The notes under the pieces are model-generated. The model ran no database searches and had not been told where the DNA came from. It was given only the letters and a program-made list of their open reading frames with translations. Source: Altericroceibacterium spongiae (GTDB lineage: Bacteria; Pseudomonadota; Alphaproteobacteria; Sphingomonadales; Sphingomonadaceae). Taken from it: 64,000 nt of DNA. Position numbers and translations under genes: made by a program. This document shows positions 51,485 to 60,559 of the stretch, piece after piece (within the stretch, counting starts at the first letter, position 1; each line of letters starts with the position of its first letter). The stretch lies in the NCBI RefSeq assembly GCF_003610805.1, contig NZ_RAPF01000008.1, positions 38,703-102,702 of the forward strand, read 5' to 3'.

Positions 51485-54400
51485 ATGCGTCACTATCTGC
51501 TTGCCACCTGTGCCATTGCCGCTTTGTCGCCTGCTCTGGCGGTTCCCGCCCTGGCGGAGACCGTTTCCGAAGATGTAACTGAAACCCTGCGGACCTCGAC
51601 TATCAAGGATGGGGCACCCGATTTCATCACCATTGCCGAAGGTGCTTCGGTCACGCTCGAAGACGGGGTGGCCGTCTGGCAGGACAGCAATCACGATGTC
51701 ACCAATGAGGGCACGATTGCAATCGAGGATGGCGATCCGGGCAGTACCGGCATTTCGTCCACAGCCGGGGCGCAGGGCACTATCGAGAATAGTGGCACCA
51801 TCACGGTGGATGAAAGCTATGAAGGTGAAGACAGCGATAATGACGGCGATCTCGACGGGCCATTCGCTGTCGGGTCGAACCGCGCTGGTATCCGCACACT
51901 GGGCGCGCATGAAGGCGATATTCTCAATAGCGGCACTATCGCGGTAGAAGGAAAGGATTCCTTCGGGATCGTGCTGGGCGGTGCGCTGACCGGCGATCTG
52001 TCCAATACGGGTGATATCAGTGTAGTGGGTGATCGCAGCGTGGGCGTGCAGACAGGCGATATTACCGGCGATGTGACACTGGGTGGATCGATCGGCGCGC
52101 AGGGTGAAGACGCGATGGCGGTGCATCTGGGCGGCGATGTGACCGGCGCGGTGACTGTCACCGGCGATCTGGCTGTTACCGGCTACCGCAATACCAGCGC
52201 ACCTTCGGATACGTCCAAGCTCGATGCCGACGATCTGTTGCAGGGCGGCCCGGCGCTGCTGATCGAAGGCGATGTGACCGGCGGGGTGCATATTGCCGGG
52301 GCTTCTGGCGAAGGCGAGGAAGCGAGCGAGGCGGCCAGCGTTATTTCCTATGGTGCGGCGCCCGGTGTACTGATCGGCGGCACTGAAGGGGCGCTCACGC
52401 TCGGCCCGGTGGCCGATAATGGTGATGCGTTCGGGCTGGTGGTGGACGGTACGGTCGAAGGGCGCGGGGTCTATGCCGGCGTTTCTGCCACCGGTCTGCA
52501 GATCGGTGGACGCGGCGGCGCGGTGACTGTCGCTAACGGGATGAGCGTTGGCGGTGGGATCGGCGCGAATTCGACCGATGCAGCCGCTACCGCGCTCCAT
52601 ATCGGTAATGGTGCGAGCGTGCCGGTGCTACGTGTATCGGGCGCGCTGGCGGCGGTGAGCGGGAATAGCGATACATCGCAGGCCACGGCGCTGCTGGTGA
52701 ATGAAGGCGCTACCGTGACCACTATTCGTAACAGTGGCAGTATTTCGGCCGAGACCGGCGCCAAAGGCACTGCTCGGGCGATCCATGACAAAAGCGGGAC
52801 GGTGGCGCTGATCGAAAATAGCGGCAGCATTGCAGCGAGCGGCGCCGGGGAAGGGCGCGCCATCGCCATCGATCTCTCCGCCAACGCCTCGGGCGCGACG
52901 ATACGTCAGACCGAAGTGGCCGAAGATGTCGAGGCCCCTTCGATCACCGGCGATGTCCGTTTCGGCAGTGGCAACGATGTGTTCGAAGTGGCTGACGGCA
53001 CGGTAACGGGCAATGTCGCTTTTGGCGCGGGGGATAACCAGCTTACGCTTTCAGGTGATGCCGAAATGGCGGGCGATGTCACTTTCGGTTCGGGTGCAGA
53101 TGCAATGAGCCTTACCGGACAATCGGTCCATCATGGCACGGTCGATTTCGGCGGTGGCGCCGATACGCTGAATATCGGCGGCGACGCCGTTTTCACCGGC
53201 GGGCTGGCAAATGCAGGGTCGCTGGCGGTGAATGTCTCGGGCGGGCAGTTCAATATCCATACACCGTCTTCCATCGCTTCGCTCGATATGGGGGAGAATG
53301 CCACGCTCGGCGTGTTGCTCGATAAGGAGGAGGGTGCAGGCACTTTGCTCAATGTGTCGGGCAATGCCAGCTTTGCCGGAGGCGCGACGCTGGCGCTGCA
53401 ACTGGCCGATGTAAGCGACGCCGAGGGCCGCTATACCGTGCTGCAGGCCGGATCGCTCGACGGACTGGACGGGCTCGAAACCGATACCGCTCTCATCCCC
53501 TTCCTGTTCAAAGCAAGCATTGCCGAGGATGCGGGGGCCAATCAGCTTGCCGTGGATATCGCCCGGCGCGATGCGCAGGAACTGGGCTTTAATCGCTCGC
53601 AGGCCACCGCTTACGATGCGATTTTTGCCGCTCTTGGCGAGGATGACGAAATCGGCGGGGTGTTCCTTGGCATTACCGATGGCGATCAGTTCCGCGACAC
53701 GGTCAACCAGATGCTGCCCGATCATGCGGGCGGCGCTTTTCAGGGCATCAGTCTGGGCACGCGCGCTTTTATCAGGCAGCTCGCCGATCCGCATAATCCG
53801 ACTTATGAGATGGGCGGGCTCGACATTATCGTCAGCGCCGCCGGATGGGATCTTAACAAGGATCAGGGCGAAACGGCGGCTTTCGACGAGGGCGGCCTCG
53901 GCTTCTCGCTGGCGGCGCAGAAGGATATCGGCTTCGGGAAACTGGGCCTGTCGGGCACCTGGCTGTGGAACGATTATACAAGCGGCGGTGACGATAATCG
54001 CATAACCTCCGATACGTATGAACTCGCTGCCTTCTGGCAGGGCCAGTGGGGCGGCATTGCGGCTTTCAGCCGCGCTTCGATCGGGACGGTCAATTTCGAT
54101 GGCCGGCGCAATTTCCACGGAATGGATGGCAGCGACCAGATCGACCGTGAAGTTTCGCGCAACTGGGACGGCACGATGATGTCTTTCAGCGGCGGCGTGT
54201 CGGGTGAAGGCGGTGGCCGGATGTTCTTTTTCCGTCCGGCGCTGAGCTTCGATTATATCCGCCTCGAAGAAGACGGCTATAGCGAAACCGGTGGCGGCAA
54301 AGGCCTCAATCTCATTGTCGAGGACCGCACCAGTGACGAATTTGCTGTAAATGGCAGCATGACTGTGGGTGTCGATCTCAAGGGAACGACCAATCAGGCG

Positions 54401-54655
54401 ACAGGCTGGTTCCGGCTCGAAACCGAGGGTGGCTGGCGTGAAATTGTCGGCGGATCGCTCGGCGCGACCACCGCTCATTTCGAAGATGGGGAGCGGTTTA
54501 CGCTGGAGCCCGAGCAGGTCGACAGTGGCTGGTTCGCCCGTCTGCGCGCCGTTGGCGGCGCCAGCAATTACAGCTTTACGGGGTCTGTCGGCGCAGAGGA
54601 CCGGCTCGACGATGTGGCCTTGACGCTGCGCGGATCGGCGCGGATGCGTTTCTGA
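51485..54655 (+). CDS. Autotransporter domain-containing protein
   Basis: 1056 residues from ATG at 51485 (GGAGG, spacing 8). Signal peptide ends PALAET. The passenger (about 25-760) is a beta-solenoid built of NSGTI/GDI/GNV-type repeats with strikingly acidic, low-lysine composition (for example EGEDSDNDGD). The last about 280 residues form a beta-barrel autotransporter domain (AAQKDIGFGKLGLSGTWLW through LRGSARMRF, ending in Phe). Expected to display the passenger on the cell surface; no protease motif or RGD is visible. The target is unknown; adhesion or biofilm is only a guess. Confidence 0.9.
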   Translation: MRHYLLATCAIAALSPALAVPALAETVSEDVTETLRTSTIKDGAPDFITIAEGASVTLEDGVAVWQDSNHDVTNEGTIAIEDGDPGSTGISSTAGAQGTIENSGTITVDESYEGEDSDNDGDLDGPFAVGSNRAGIRTLGAHEGDILNSGTIAVEGKDSFGIVLGGALTGDLSNTGDISVVGDRSVGVQTGDITGDVTLGGSIGAQGEDAMAVHLGGDVTGAVTVTGDLAVTGYRNTSAPSDTSKLDADDLLQGGPALLIEGDVTGGVHIAGASGEGEEASEAASVISYGAAPGVLIGGTEGALTLGPVADNGDAFGLVVDGTVEGRGVYAGVSATGLQIGGRGGAVTVANGMSVGGGIGANSTDAAATALHIGNGASVPVLRVSGALAAVSGNSDTSQATALLVNEGATVTTIRNSGSISAETGAKGTARAIHDKSGTVALIENSGSIAASGAGEGRAIAIDLSANASGATIRQTEVAEDVEAPSITGDVRFGSGNDVFEVADGTVTGNVAFGAGDNQLTLSGDAEMAGDVTFGSGADAMSLTGQSVHHGTVDFGGGADTLNIGGDAVFTGGLANAGSLAVNVSGGQFNIHTPSSIASLDMGENATLGVLLDKEEGAGTLLNVSGNASFAGGATLALQLADVSDAEGRYTVLQAGSLDGLDGLETDTALIPFLFKASIAEDAGANQLAVDIARRDAQELGFNRSQATAYDAIFAALGEDDEIGGVFLGITDGDQFRDTVNQMLPDHAGGAFQGISLGTRAFIRQLADPHNPTYEMGGLDIIVSAAGWDLNKDQGETAAFDEGGLGFSLAAQKDIGFGKLGLSGTWLWNDYTSGGDDNRITSDTYELAAFWQGQWGGIAAFSRASIGTVNFDGRRNFHGMDGSDQIDREVSRNWDGTMMSFSGGVSGEGGGRMFFFRPALSFDYIRLEEDGYSETGGGKGLNLIVEDRTSDEFAVNGSMTVGVDLKGTTNQATGWFRLETEGGWREIVGGSLGATTAHFEDGERFTLEPEQVDSGWFARLRAVGGASNYSFTGSVGAEDRLDDVALTLRGSARMRF

Positions 54656-54680
54656 CCCGCGCAAAGCCATGGCGCTGTTG

Positions 54681-54722
54681 GATTTTCGCGACCGGCCAAT
54701 GATCCCGTCGGTCGCGAAAATC
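54681..54722 (+). terminator. Stem-loop after the autotransporter gene
   Basis: Perfect 14-bp inverted repeat GATTTTCGCGACCG (54681-54694) / CGGTCGCGAAAATC (54709-54722), 14-nt loop, no T-run after it. Probably part of transcription termination. Confidence 0.6.
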
Positions 54723-54775
54723 GCCCTAGCAGCCGGCCGTGCCATGCGGGGAGCCGTGGTATGGCGACGGGCCGC

Positions 54776-54820
54776 CCGGTTCCCGGCCACTCCGCCCCCC
54801 CAAGCGAGGCCGGGAACCGG
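54776..54820. repeat. 13-bp inverted repeat between convergent genes
   Basis: CCGGTTCCCGGCC (54776-54788) / GGCCGGGAACCGG (54808-54820), 19-nt loop. Lies between the autotransporter (plus) and the universal stress protein gene (minus). Likely a terminator-associated hairpin. Confidence 0.55.
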
Positions 54821-54861
54821 TTAGCCGGGCAGATTAGACGGAAAGAGCTGTTCCCTTCCGC

Positions 54862-55674
54862 TCAATGGCAGAGGAACAGCGGCACCTGGACGTTGCTGAG
54901 CATTTCCCTTGTCACCCCGCCGAATACGCGCTGGCGCAGGCGTGACTGGCCGAAAGCGCCCATCACGATCAGACCCGCACCCTTGCTCTGAGTAAATTCA
55001 TTGAGATCGGTCGCCACCGATTTCGATGTGTCTTCGAGCTTCGTGACCTGACTGGCAATGCCATGATGCGACAGGAATGTCTGCGCGGCTTCGGCCGCAA
55101 CATCGTAATCCGAACTGCCCGCTTCATGGCTGGTGACGATATCGACCGAAGCGGCTTTGGCAAGCAGCGGCACGGCGGCACGCAATGCGCGTGAACTTTC
55201 AGAGGTGCCTTTCCATGCCACGACAGCAGGTGCGGTGACATCGAAAGCGCTGCTGCTTTGCGGCACCACCATTACCGGCGTCTGCGTTTCGATGGCGAGT
55301 TCGCCCGGCAGCGAGGAATAGCCCGGTTCGCCGGTTTCCTCGTCACACGCGCCAAGCAGCACCAGATCGCTGAGACCTGCCTGCTGGAAGAGACGTGTGA
55401 CGACCATGCCTTCCTGCTCCATCCAGTCCCATTCGACACCACTATCGGCGAGCTTGCCATTGAGCGTTTCATGCATCCGGGCGGCATTGCTGCGCTGTTC
55501 AGCGGCCATCTGGGCGATTAGCGTGCCATAGACGTCATTGGGCATGAAGAATTCGTAAGGCGTGGCATGCAGGCAGGTCAGATGCCCGTCAAAACTGCGC
55601 GCCAGATCGACGGCGACTTTCAGCCGCGCATCCAGACAGGAATCGTCATGCACATGAACTAGAAAGGAACGCAT
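54862..55674 (-). CDS. Universal stress protein with two tandem UspA domains
   Basis: 270 residues from ATG at 55674 (GGAGAG upstream); earlier starts in the same frame lack support. First domain begins SFLVHVHDDSCLDARLKVAV, the second APAVVAWKGTSESSRALRAA. The ATP-binding loop of the second domain, GAFGQSRLRQRVFGGVT, fits the G-2x-G-9x-G pattern. Tandem UspE-like proteins act in stress survival and bind nucleotides. Stands alone between a convergent autotransporter gene and a divergently placed cluster. Confidence 0.9.
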   Translation of the reverse strand: MRSFLVHVHDDSCLDARLKVAVDLARSFDGHLTCLHATPYEFFMPNDVYGTLIAQMAAEQRSNAARMHETLNGKLADSGVEWDWMEQEGMVVTRLFQQAGLSDLVLLGACDEETGEPGYSSLPGELAIETQTPVMVVPQSSSAFDVTAPAVVAWKGTSESSRALRAAVPLLAKAASVDIVTSHEAGSSDYDVAAEAAQTFLSHHGIASQVTKLEDTSKSVATDLNEFTQSKGAGLIVMGAFGQSRLRQRVFGGVTREMLSNVQVPLFLCH

Positions 55675-55871
55675 AGTGAGTCTCTCCTCTTCATTTTCAA
55701 CAATCATACAGAACAGAACATGACAGGCGACGATTGACCAGACCCGATCAGAACTATCTCTGTAGAAGCGCGACAATGATAGAGATTTTGCAGCATTGTG
55801 TCTTTGCTATGGAGCAATTTACCTGCCGCAGCCTTCATTTCCGGTAATCGCTGATGGGAGAGAGGCTGCAA

Positions 55872-56306
55872 TTACTTGTTTCGGCAGAACAATTCCGATT
55901 TGCGCAATTCCAGCTCGGCCTTTTCGCCTTCCTGCAGCACCGCGCTGACCTGCCCTTTCGGCGTGCCGAGGCCGACATTGGCCGGACCGTCTATCTCGCA
56001 TAATACGCCTTCATTGATCGAATGGCAGGCATTTTGCAGCCGCTTATATTCGGCAGCATCGCTTTCATCCACCGGATGAATGGAAAAGGATACCATGGCC
56101 GAGCCGCCGAACAGCGTGGTCCACAGCCCGCCCAGCATATTGACTCGCCATTCGTCACCCGGCCCGGCTTGCGGCCCTGCCGAACTGGCCCGCGTCTGAT
56201 CCATCGCCAGATCCGGCCCGATCCTTTCGCAAAAAGTATCCGAAGCGGCAAAGGCAGGCGCAGCGGTGAAGAGAAAGAGAGCGGCCATTGCAGAATAATG
56301 TTTCAT
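55872..56306 (-). CDS. Secreted hypothetical protein
   Basis: 144 residues from ATG at 56306 (MKHYSAMAALFLFTAAPAFA is the signal peptide). The mature part has four cysteines (DTFCERIG, QNACHSINEG, VLCEIDG, LFCRNK), suggesting two disulfides. No family recognised. It lies downstream of the MotB-like gene on the same strand with a 71-bp gap and may be the third gene of that operon. Confidence 0.62.
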   Translation of the reverse strand: MKHYSAMAALFLFTAAPAFAASDTFCERIGPDLAMDQTRASSAGPQAGPGDEWRVNMLGGLWTTLFGGSAMVSFSIHPVDESDAAEYKRLQNACHSINEGVLCEIDGPANVGLGTPKGQVSAVLQEGEKAELELRKSELFCRNK

Positions 56307-56377
56307 GAAATTCTCAGCCTGCACGCGAAGGGGAAGAAGGTTTTCCGGGCAAAATGTGGCACCCCTCAGGGCCAGCT

Positions 56378-56947
56378 CTAATGGCCGCTGCCGACATTGA
56401 TCCCGACCGTAAAATCGTTACCCAGCCCTTTTTTACCGGGTTTGTCATCTGACTTTTCGATTTTTGCGGAAGCCTGCTGAAGCTGCGCCAGATTCTTTTG
56501 CAGACGGGCTAGTTCCGTGCGTGAAGATGAGGCAGCCTGCTTATAGGCTTCGCGCTCATTTTCGGCGCGAGCGAGGTCGGATTGAGTATCCTGCAGATCT
56601 TTTCGGGTTTCGGCCAGGTTCTCCTGCGTTTCGGCCATACTGTCCCGGAGCTGTTCGACGAGCGCCTGCTGTGTGTTTCGTTCCTTCTGCCATGCCTCTT
56701 TTTCCGGTGAAGCCTCGGGCTGTTCGCGTAGAGGTTGGGCCTGAATTTCGGGTTCGGCTTCCGGTGGCTTGTCGTCCAGCGCAGCCAGATCGGTTGCGCG
56801 CGCCGAAGCGGGCATATGGCTGGATGTGGATTGCATCATTGCGAACATCGACAGGACGAAGATCAGCACCAGTAGCATACTGGCCAGCGCATCGACAAAA
56901 CCCGGCCATAAATCGAGATCCATCTGTCTTGAGCGCGATCTAGCCAT
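56378..56947 (-). CDS. MotB-like stator protein without OmpA domain
   Basis: 189 residues from ATG at 56947, overlapping the MotA-like gene stop by 8 bp. Single N-terminal TM preceded by MDLDLWPGFVDALASMLLVL, with Asp19 at the place of the conserved ion-carrying aspartate. After the TM comes a long charged coiled coil (residues about 85-165, QQALVEQLRDSMAETQENLA) and a short end FTVGINVGSGH. Typical partners in this family continue for another 150 residues with an OmpA-like peptidoglycan-binding domain; none is present here. Loss of it, or a different anchoring mode, is notable. Confidence 0.75.
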   Translation of the reverse strand: MARSRSRQMDLDLWPGFVDALASMLLVLIFVLSMFAMMQSTSSHMPASARATDLAALDDKPPEAEPEIQAQPLREQPEASPEKEAWQKERNTQQALVEQLRDSMAETQENLAETRKDLQDTQSDLARAENEREAYKQAASSSRTELARLQKNLAQLQQASAKIEKSDDKPGKKGLGNDFTVGINVGSGH

Positions 56948-57986
56948 TGGCAATCGCCTCCCGCGCGGTCTGTCCCTTATTCTCTTCGATATGCTGTGCG
57001 GCGCGTTGCAGCGCTTCGGAGAGAATTTCGTCGGGCGGGCGATGCTGGCTGCTGGCAATCAGCGCTTCGATGGTTTCGAGCCGGGCCAGCGCTTCTTCCA
57101 TCATCTTGCCCTGAAGCTGCTGGACGGATTCCGCCAGCCTGGTGAAATCCCGGGCAAAAGGCTCGAGCGACTGGGCTTGCGGGGCATCGGTCAGGCGTGC
57201 CGCTTGTGTGGCCAGCGCCCGCTCGATCGTATCGACCCGCGAAAGCGCGGCTTCGAGACGCGTGGCCAGAGCATCCTCCCCCGCAGGCTGCGATCCGTAA
57301 CCGGCCGTGCGCAGCGATAGCCATTCTTCGAAATCCTCATGAAACCGGTTCTGGGCGTGGCCGACCTGCAAATTCAGGAAGCTGAGGATCAGTGAGGTCG
57401 AAAGCCCCAGAAGCGACGCGGAAAAGGCCATGCCCATACCCTGCATCGGCCCCTGCAATCCGGCGCGCATCCTGTCGAAGGCTTCGGCCGGGGGTAGTCC
57501 TTCCGAACCCACCGAATTGATGGCTTGTCCGACCGATCCGACTGTGTGAAGCAGACCCCAGAATGTGCCGAGAAGGCCCAGAAAGATCGCGAGCCCCATC
57601 ATATAGCGCAGGCTTTCGCGCTGTTCGTCGAGCCGAGAGCTGAGCGAATCGAGCAAAGTGCGATCGGTCACCGGCGTTGGAGGATGGCGCAGCAGATTGG
57701 CTGTCGCGGCGAGCAGACGCGGTGGATGTTCGAACGGCCCGCTTTCGGGATGCTGCGCATTCACCCAGCGGCTGACCTGTGTGAGGCGCCAGGTCAGCAG
57801 CAGCGAATAGGTCAGGCCGAGAACCAGAATAGCCACAATAATGATATTGAGAACGAGATTATGGGTGATGATCGGGATCAGTCGCGGGCTGAGAAAGGCG
57901 AGCAACAGAAGTACGATAATTTCGAAACCGAGGACCCGGTGAAGATAGCGCTTCAGATTATCGACGCGAAATAAACTTTCTGTCAC
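56940..57986 (-). CDS. MotA/TolQ/ExbB proton-channel family protein
   Basis: 348 residues from GTG at 57986 (AGGGGG, spacing 6). Two N-terminal TM helices (VLGFEIIVLLLLAFLSP; NLVLNIIIVAILVLGLTYSL), then the MotA_ExbB core: MMGLAIFLGLLGTFWGLLHT and AFSASLLGLSTSLILSFLNL. The C-terminal third is a coiled-coil-rich cytoplasmic extension (LEAALSRVDTIERALATQAA). Forms a proton-driven stator with the MotB-like protein encoded next. Flagellar genes are absent from the window, so the motor may drive an envelope process rather than a flagellum. Confidence 0.82.
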   Translation of the reverse strand: MTESLFRVDNLKRYLHRVLGFEIIVLLLLAFLSPRLIPIITHNLVLNIIIVAILVLGLTYSLLLTWRLTQVSRWVNAQHPESGPFEHPPRLLAATANLLRHPPTPVTDRTLLDSLSSRLDEQRESLRYMMGLAIFLGLLGTFWGLLHTVGSVGQAINSVGSEGLPPAEAFDRMRAGLQGPMQGMGMAFSASLLGLSTSLILSFLNLQVGHAQNRFHEDFEEWLSLRTAGYGSQPAGEDALATRLEAALSRVDTIERALATQAARLTDAPQAQSLEPFARDFTRLAESVQQLQGKMMEEALARLETIEALIASSQHRPPDEILSEALQRAAQHIEENKGQTAREAIANG

Positions 57987-58303
57987 GATTGTCCCCCTCA
58001 AATTGCACTGACTGCGCAATTCGCTGCAACGCAGCGTAGTTTGATCGGTGCGGCACTCATTATTTATATGCGTTACAAAGCGTTATTCACTGCTAAAACA
58101 TATAAATAACTAAGTAATACAATAATTTAATTTGTATTGTATTTCGAATCATTCGATTTGAAGAGAAGGCTATAGTTTTGCTGCACTGCAATCATGCCTA
58201 TTGAGGCGAAGCGGCCTTCCGGAGGGACTGGCTGTTTTTGCGGAATATCGGGAGGGTCATTATCCTGCTTCCGCGAATCCGTTGCGGCGGTTAAAAGCGC
58301 AGC
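57987..58303. other. Divergent intergenic region, AT-rich
   Basis: About 320 bp. The centre (58060-58150) is clearly AT-rich with short dyads such as CGAATCATTCG; it should hold the promoters of the MotAB-like pair (minus) and of rimBK (plus). No gene is supported; a minus-strand frame reaching into rimB is a shadow. Confidence 0.5.
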
Positions 58304-58777
58304 ATGACACATAAACCCGGCGCGGGAATGACCCTTATTGGCTGGCGCGAATATGCCGGGCTTCCTGCTTTCGGGATCCGCCATCTGCCTGCCAAGATCG
58401 ATACGGGCGCCCGCACCAGCTCGCTTCATGCTACCGATATTGCGCTGTTCCAGCGCGAGGGCGAGCCGTGGGTACGGTTTCGTCTGGAGGATGGGCAGGG
58501 GGAGGCATTTTGCGAAGCCCCGCATGTTGCCCGGCGGGTGATTACCAGCTCCAACGGGCAGACGCAGGAGCGGCTGATCGTGAAAACCGATCTGCAATTG
58601 GGGCCTGAGCGATTCCGGGCCGAATTCAGTCTGGCAGACCGGTCGGACATGCAGTTTCCGCTGCTGATCGGACGCACCGCCCTGCGCCGCCGTTTTCAGG
58701 TCGATCCGGGCCGCTCTTTTCTTCTTTCGGACCTCGCCATGGCGCAAGAGGATCCGTTTCAGAGTTCTGTATCATGA
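58304..58777 (+). CDS. rimB: RimB-like retropepsin-type protease (ATP-dependent zinc protease family)
   Basis: 157 residues. The aspartic-protease-like motif [13 protein letters not shown] (Asp33-Thr34-Gly35) and [20 protein letters not shown] near the end define the PF05618-type family, now seen as small retropepsins. In Pseudomonas, RimB acts with RimK to control glutamate tails on ribosomal protein S6; the adjacent rimK gene with a 4-bp overlap (ATGA) supports that role. The start at 58304 follows a short leader with no strong ribosome-binding site. Confidence 0.82.
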   Translation: MTHKPGAGMTLIGWREYAGLPAFGIRHLPAKIDTGARTSSLHATDIALFQREGEPWVRFRLEDGQGEAFCEAPHVARRVITSSNGQTQERLIVKTDLQLGPERFRAEFSLADRSDMQFPLLIGRTALRRRFQVDPGRSFLLSDLAMAQEDPFQSSVS

Positions 58778-59679
58778 AAATCGCCATTCTGGCGCGCAAT
58801 GCAAATCTGTATTCGCATCAGCGTCTGGCCGAAGCGGCGCGCGAGCGCGGCCATGAGGTCGATATTCTCAACACATTGCGGGTGACGCTCAACATCACTT
58901 CGCACCGACCAGAAGCCTATTATAATGGTGAGAAGCTGGAGCGTTACGATGCCGTGATTCCGCGGATCGGCGCTTCGATCACCTTTTACGGGCTCGCCGT
59001 TTTGCGACAATTCGAGATGATGGGGGTTTGGCCGCTCAACGAAAGCGTGGCTATCGGGCGCAGCCGTGACAAATTGCGCAGTATGCAGCTTCTTGCCAAA
59101 GCCGGACTGGGGCTGCCCGTTACCGCCTTTGCGCATGATCCCAAACAGACCGACGATGTGATCCGCATGGTCGGCGGTGCACCGGTGGTCATCAAACTGC
59201 TCGAAGGCACACAAGGGATCGGCGTGGTGCTGGGCGAAACCGAGAAGTCGGCCAAATCGGTGATCGAGGCTTTTCGCGGCGCGAATGTGAATATTCTGGT
59301 GCAGGAATTCATTAAGGAAGCGGGCGGCACTGATATCCGTGTGCTGGTGGTGGGCGGCAAGGTGATCGCTGCGATGAAACGCACAGGCGCGCCCGACGAT
59401 TTCCGTTCCAACCTCCATCGCGGGGGCAGTGCCGAGCTGATCCGCATCACGCCCGAGGAAAGATCCACAGCGGTCCGCGCCGCGAAGCGGATGGGGCTCA
59501 ATGTTTGCGGTGTGGATCTGCTGCGCAGCAATCACGGCCCGGTCATCATGGAAGTGAATAGCTCACCGGGTCTTGAAGGAATCGAAAAGGCCACCGGCAA
59601 GGATATTGCCGGGACCATTATCGACTTCATCGAAGCCAATGCCCGGCCCGGCAAGACGGCCACGCGCGGGCGGGGTTAG
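58774..59679 (+). CDS. rimK: Ribosomal protein S6 modification enzyme, ATP-grasp (RimK)
   Basis: 301 residues, the normal length of RimK. ATP-grasp features: [18 protein letters not shown] (about 130-147), [20 protein letters not shown] and [19 protein letters not shown], where the acidic residues and Asn coordinate Mg-ATP. It adds glutamate residues to the C-terminus of ribosomal protein S6. Partner gene rimB is directly upstream; a terminator follows at 59721. Confidence 0.93.
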   Translation: MKIAILARNANLYSHQRLAEAARERGHEVDILNTLRVTLNITSHRPEAYYNGEKLERYDAVIPRIGASITFYGLAVLRQFEMMGVWPLNESVAIGRSRDKLRSMQLLAKAGLGLPVTAFAHDPKQTDDVIRMVGGAPVVIKLLEGTQGIGVVLGETEKSAKSVIEAFRGANVNILVQEFIKEAGGTDIRVLVVGGKVIAAMKRTGAPDDFRSNLHRGGSAELIRITPEERSTAVRAAKRMGLNVCGVDLLRSNHGPVIMEVNSSPGLEGIEKATGKDIAGTIIDFIEANARPGKTATRGRG

Positions 59680-59720
59680 GGCCGGGGTTTAAAGATCGGG
59701 CCCGGAGCAGCAATGCGAAG

Positions 59721-59757
59721 AGACAGGGCCTGCGGCTATTACCTTCAGGCCCTGTCT
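59721..59757. terminator. Bidirectional terminator
   Basis: Perfect 12-bp stem AGACAGGGCCTG (59721-59732) / CAGGCCCTGTCT (59746-59757), 13-nt loop, followed by CATTT. Between rimK (plus) and the small lipoprotein gene (minus). Confidence 0.82.
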
Positions 59758-59773
59758 CATTTGCTGAGTAGCC

Positions 59774-60010
59774 TTAACTTTCCGCCGGAGCCGGTGTTTC
59801 GGCGCTATCTTCGGGCAGGGCGTTCATATCCGTATCGTTATCGGTGGTTATATCGCCGGTCGTATCGTCCATCATCGGTGTGGCCATTGTGTCGCTCTCT
59901 TCTTCCGGATGGCTGACTGCGACGCTTTCCTTGGCCGCTTCTTCGGTGCGGTCGCAGGCGCTGAGGCTGGTGGCCAGAGCCGCCATGCCGATTATCCAGA
60001 CAATTTTCAT
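59774..60010 (-). CDS. Small acidic lipoprotein
   Basis: 78 residues. Lipobox LSAC (Cys19) after IGMAALATSLSAC. The mature part is a low-complexity acidic tail rich in Asp, Glu, Thr and Pro (DDTTGDITTDNDTDMNA) with no fold signature. Probably a surface or periplasmic lipoprotein of unknown function. It has the terminator at 59721-59757 close behind it. Confidence 0.6.
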   Translation of the reverse strand: MKIVWIIGMAALATSLSACDRTEEAAKESVAVSHPEEESDTMATPMMDDTTGDITTDNDTDMNALPEDSAETPAPAES

Positions 60011-60124
60011 TACGTCACTCTCCTGTATCAGACAGTTCCTTCCCCTGATGTCAGTCTATCAAAAGCAAGCTGCTGACCAAGGACAAAATCAATCAGGAGA
60101 ACCATGTATGAAAATCAGTCCTTA

Positions 60125-60150
60125 TTGAAATATTGTGTAATATATATACA
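60125..60150 (+). promoter_or_regulatory. Putative promoter/operator of the Xre-RES module
   Basis: TTGAAA at 60125-60130 resembles a -35 box and is followed by the AT-rich near-palindrome TGTA-ATATATA-TACA (60136-60150), which could serve as -10 region and antitoxin operator at once. It ends 22 bp before the antitoxin ATG, with AGGAG at 60161-60165. Confidence 0.4.
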
Positions 60151-60172
60151 TTGGGGGTAAAGGAGATAGTCG

Positions 60173-60559
60173 ATGGCTTCTGTGCTTCCCTCATCCATGC
60201 CCAACCGCAAGGATCTGACCGGTCCGGCTCTGCGGACTTTCTTCAATATTGCCGATAAATGGGGTCTGAAGGAAGCCGAACAAATGCGTCTGCTCGGGCT
60301 CGATAACCGCTCCACTTTCCAGTCATGGAAAAGGGGCGCGGTTGCGGCCATTCCCAAGGATGCGCTGGAGAGGATTTCCTATGTGCTGGGTATTTACAAG
60401 GGGCTGCATATATTGCTGCCACGCAGCGCCGATGAATGGATACGCAAGCCCAATACTGCCGCACCGTTCGGCGGACGGCCTGCAATCGAACGTATGGCCA
60501 GCGGCAATGTCGCTGATCTCTATGTGGTGCGCCAATATGTGGATGCGCAGCGCGGCTGA
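60173..60559 (+). CDS. Xre/ParS-type antitoxin (MbcA/ParS/Xre family)
   Basis: 128 residues, ATG at 60173 with AGGAG at spacing 7. N-terminal helix-turn-helix-like region (NIADKWGLKEAEQMRLLGL; STFQSWKRGAVAAIPKDALERI) and C-terminal toxin-binding DUF2384-type segment (PNTAAPFGGRPAIERMASGN, then DLYVVRQYVDAQRG). Antitoxin to the RES toxin encoded with a 1-bp overlap (TGATG). Likely represses the operon through the upstream AT dyad. Confidence 0.9.
   Translation: MASVLPSSMPNRKDLTGPALRTFFNIADKWGLKEAEQMRLLGLDNRSTFQSWKRGAVAAIPKDALERISYVLGIYKGLHILLPRSADEWIRKPNTAAPFGGRPAIERMASGNVADLYVVRQYVDAQRG

Noticed and set aside
52000..53200. CRISPR-like or tandem DNA repeats in the autotransporter
   Set aside because: The repeats are at protein level (degenerate beta-solenoid turns), not regular direct DNA repeats with spacers.
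53051..54790. 579-codon open frame antisense to the autotransporter
   Set aside because: Mirror of the barrel-coding part; no recognisable protein.
55675..55776. N-terminal extension of the universal stress protein from 55776
   Set aside because: The added 34 residues do not resemble a UspA start; ATG at 55674 has a ribosome-binding site and begins the domain directly.
56378..57986. Zorya-type anti-phage system (ZorA/ZorB)
   Set aside because: The pair has MotA/MotB-like channel parts, but the helicase/nuclease partners (ZorC/ZorD or ZorE) are absent and the MotB-like protein lacks the OmpA domain of ZorB.
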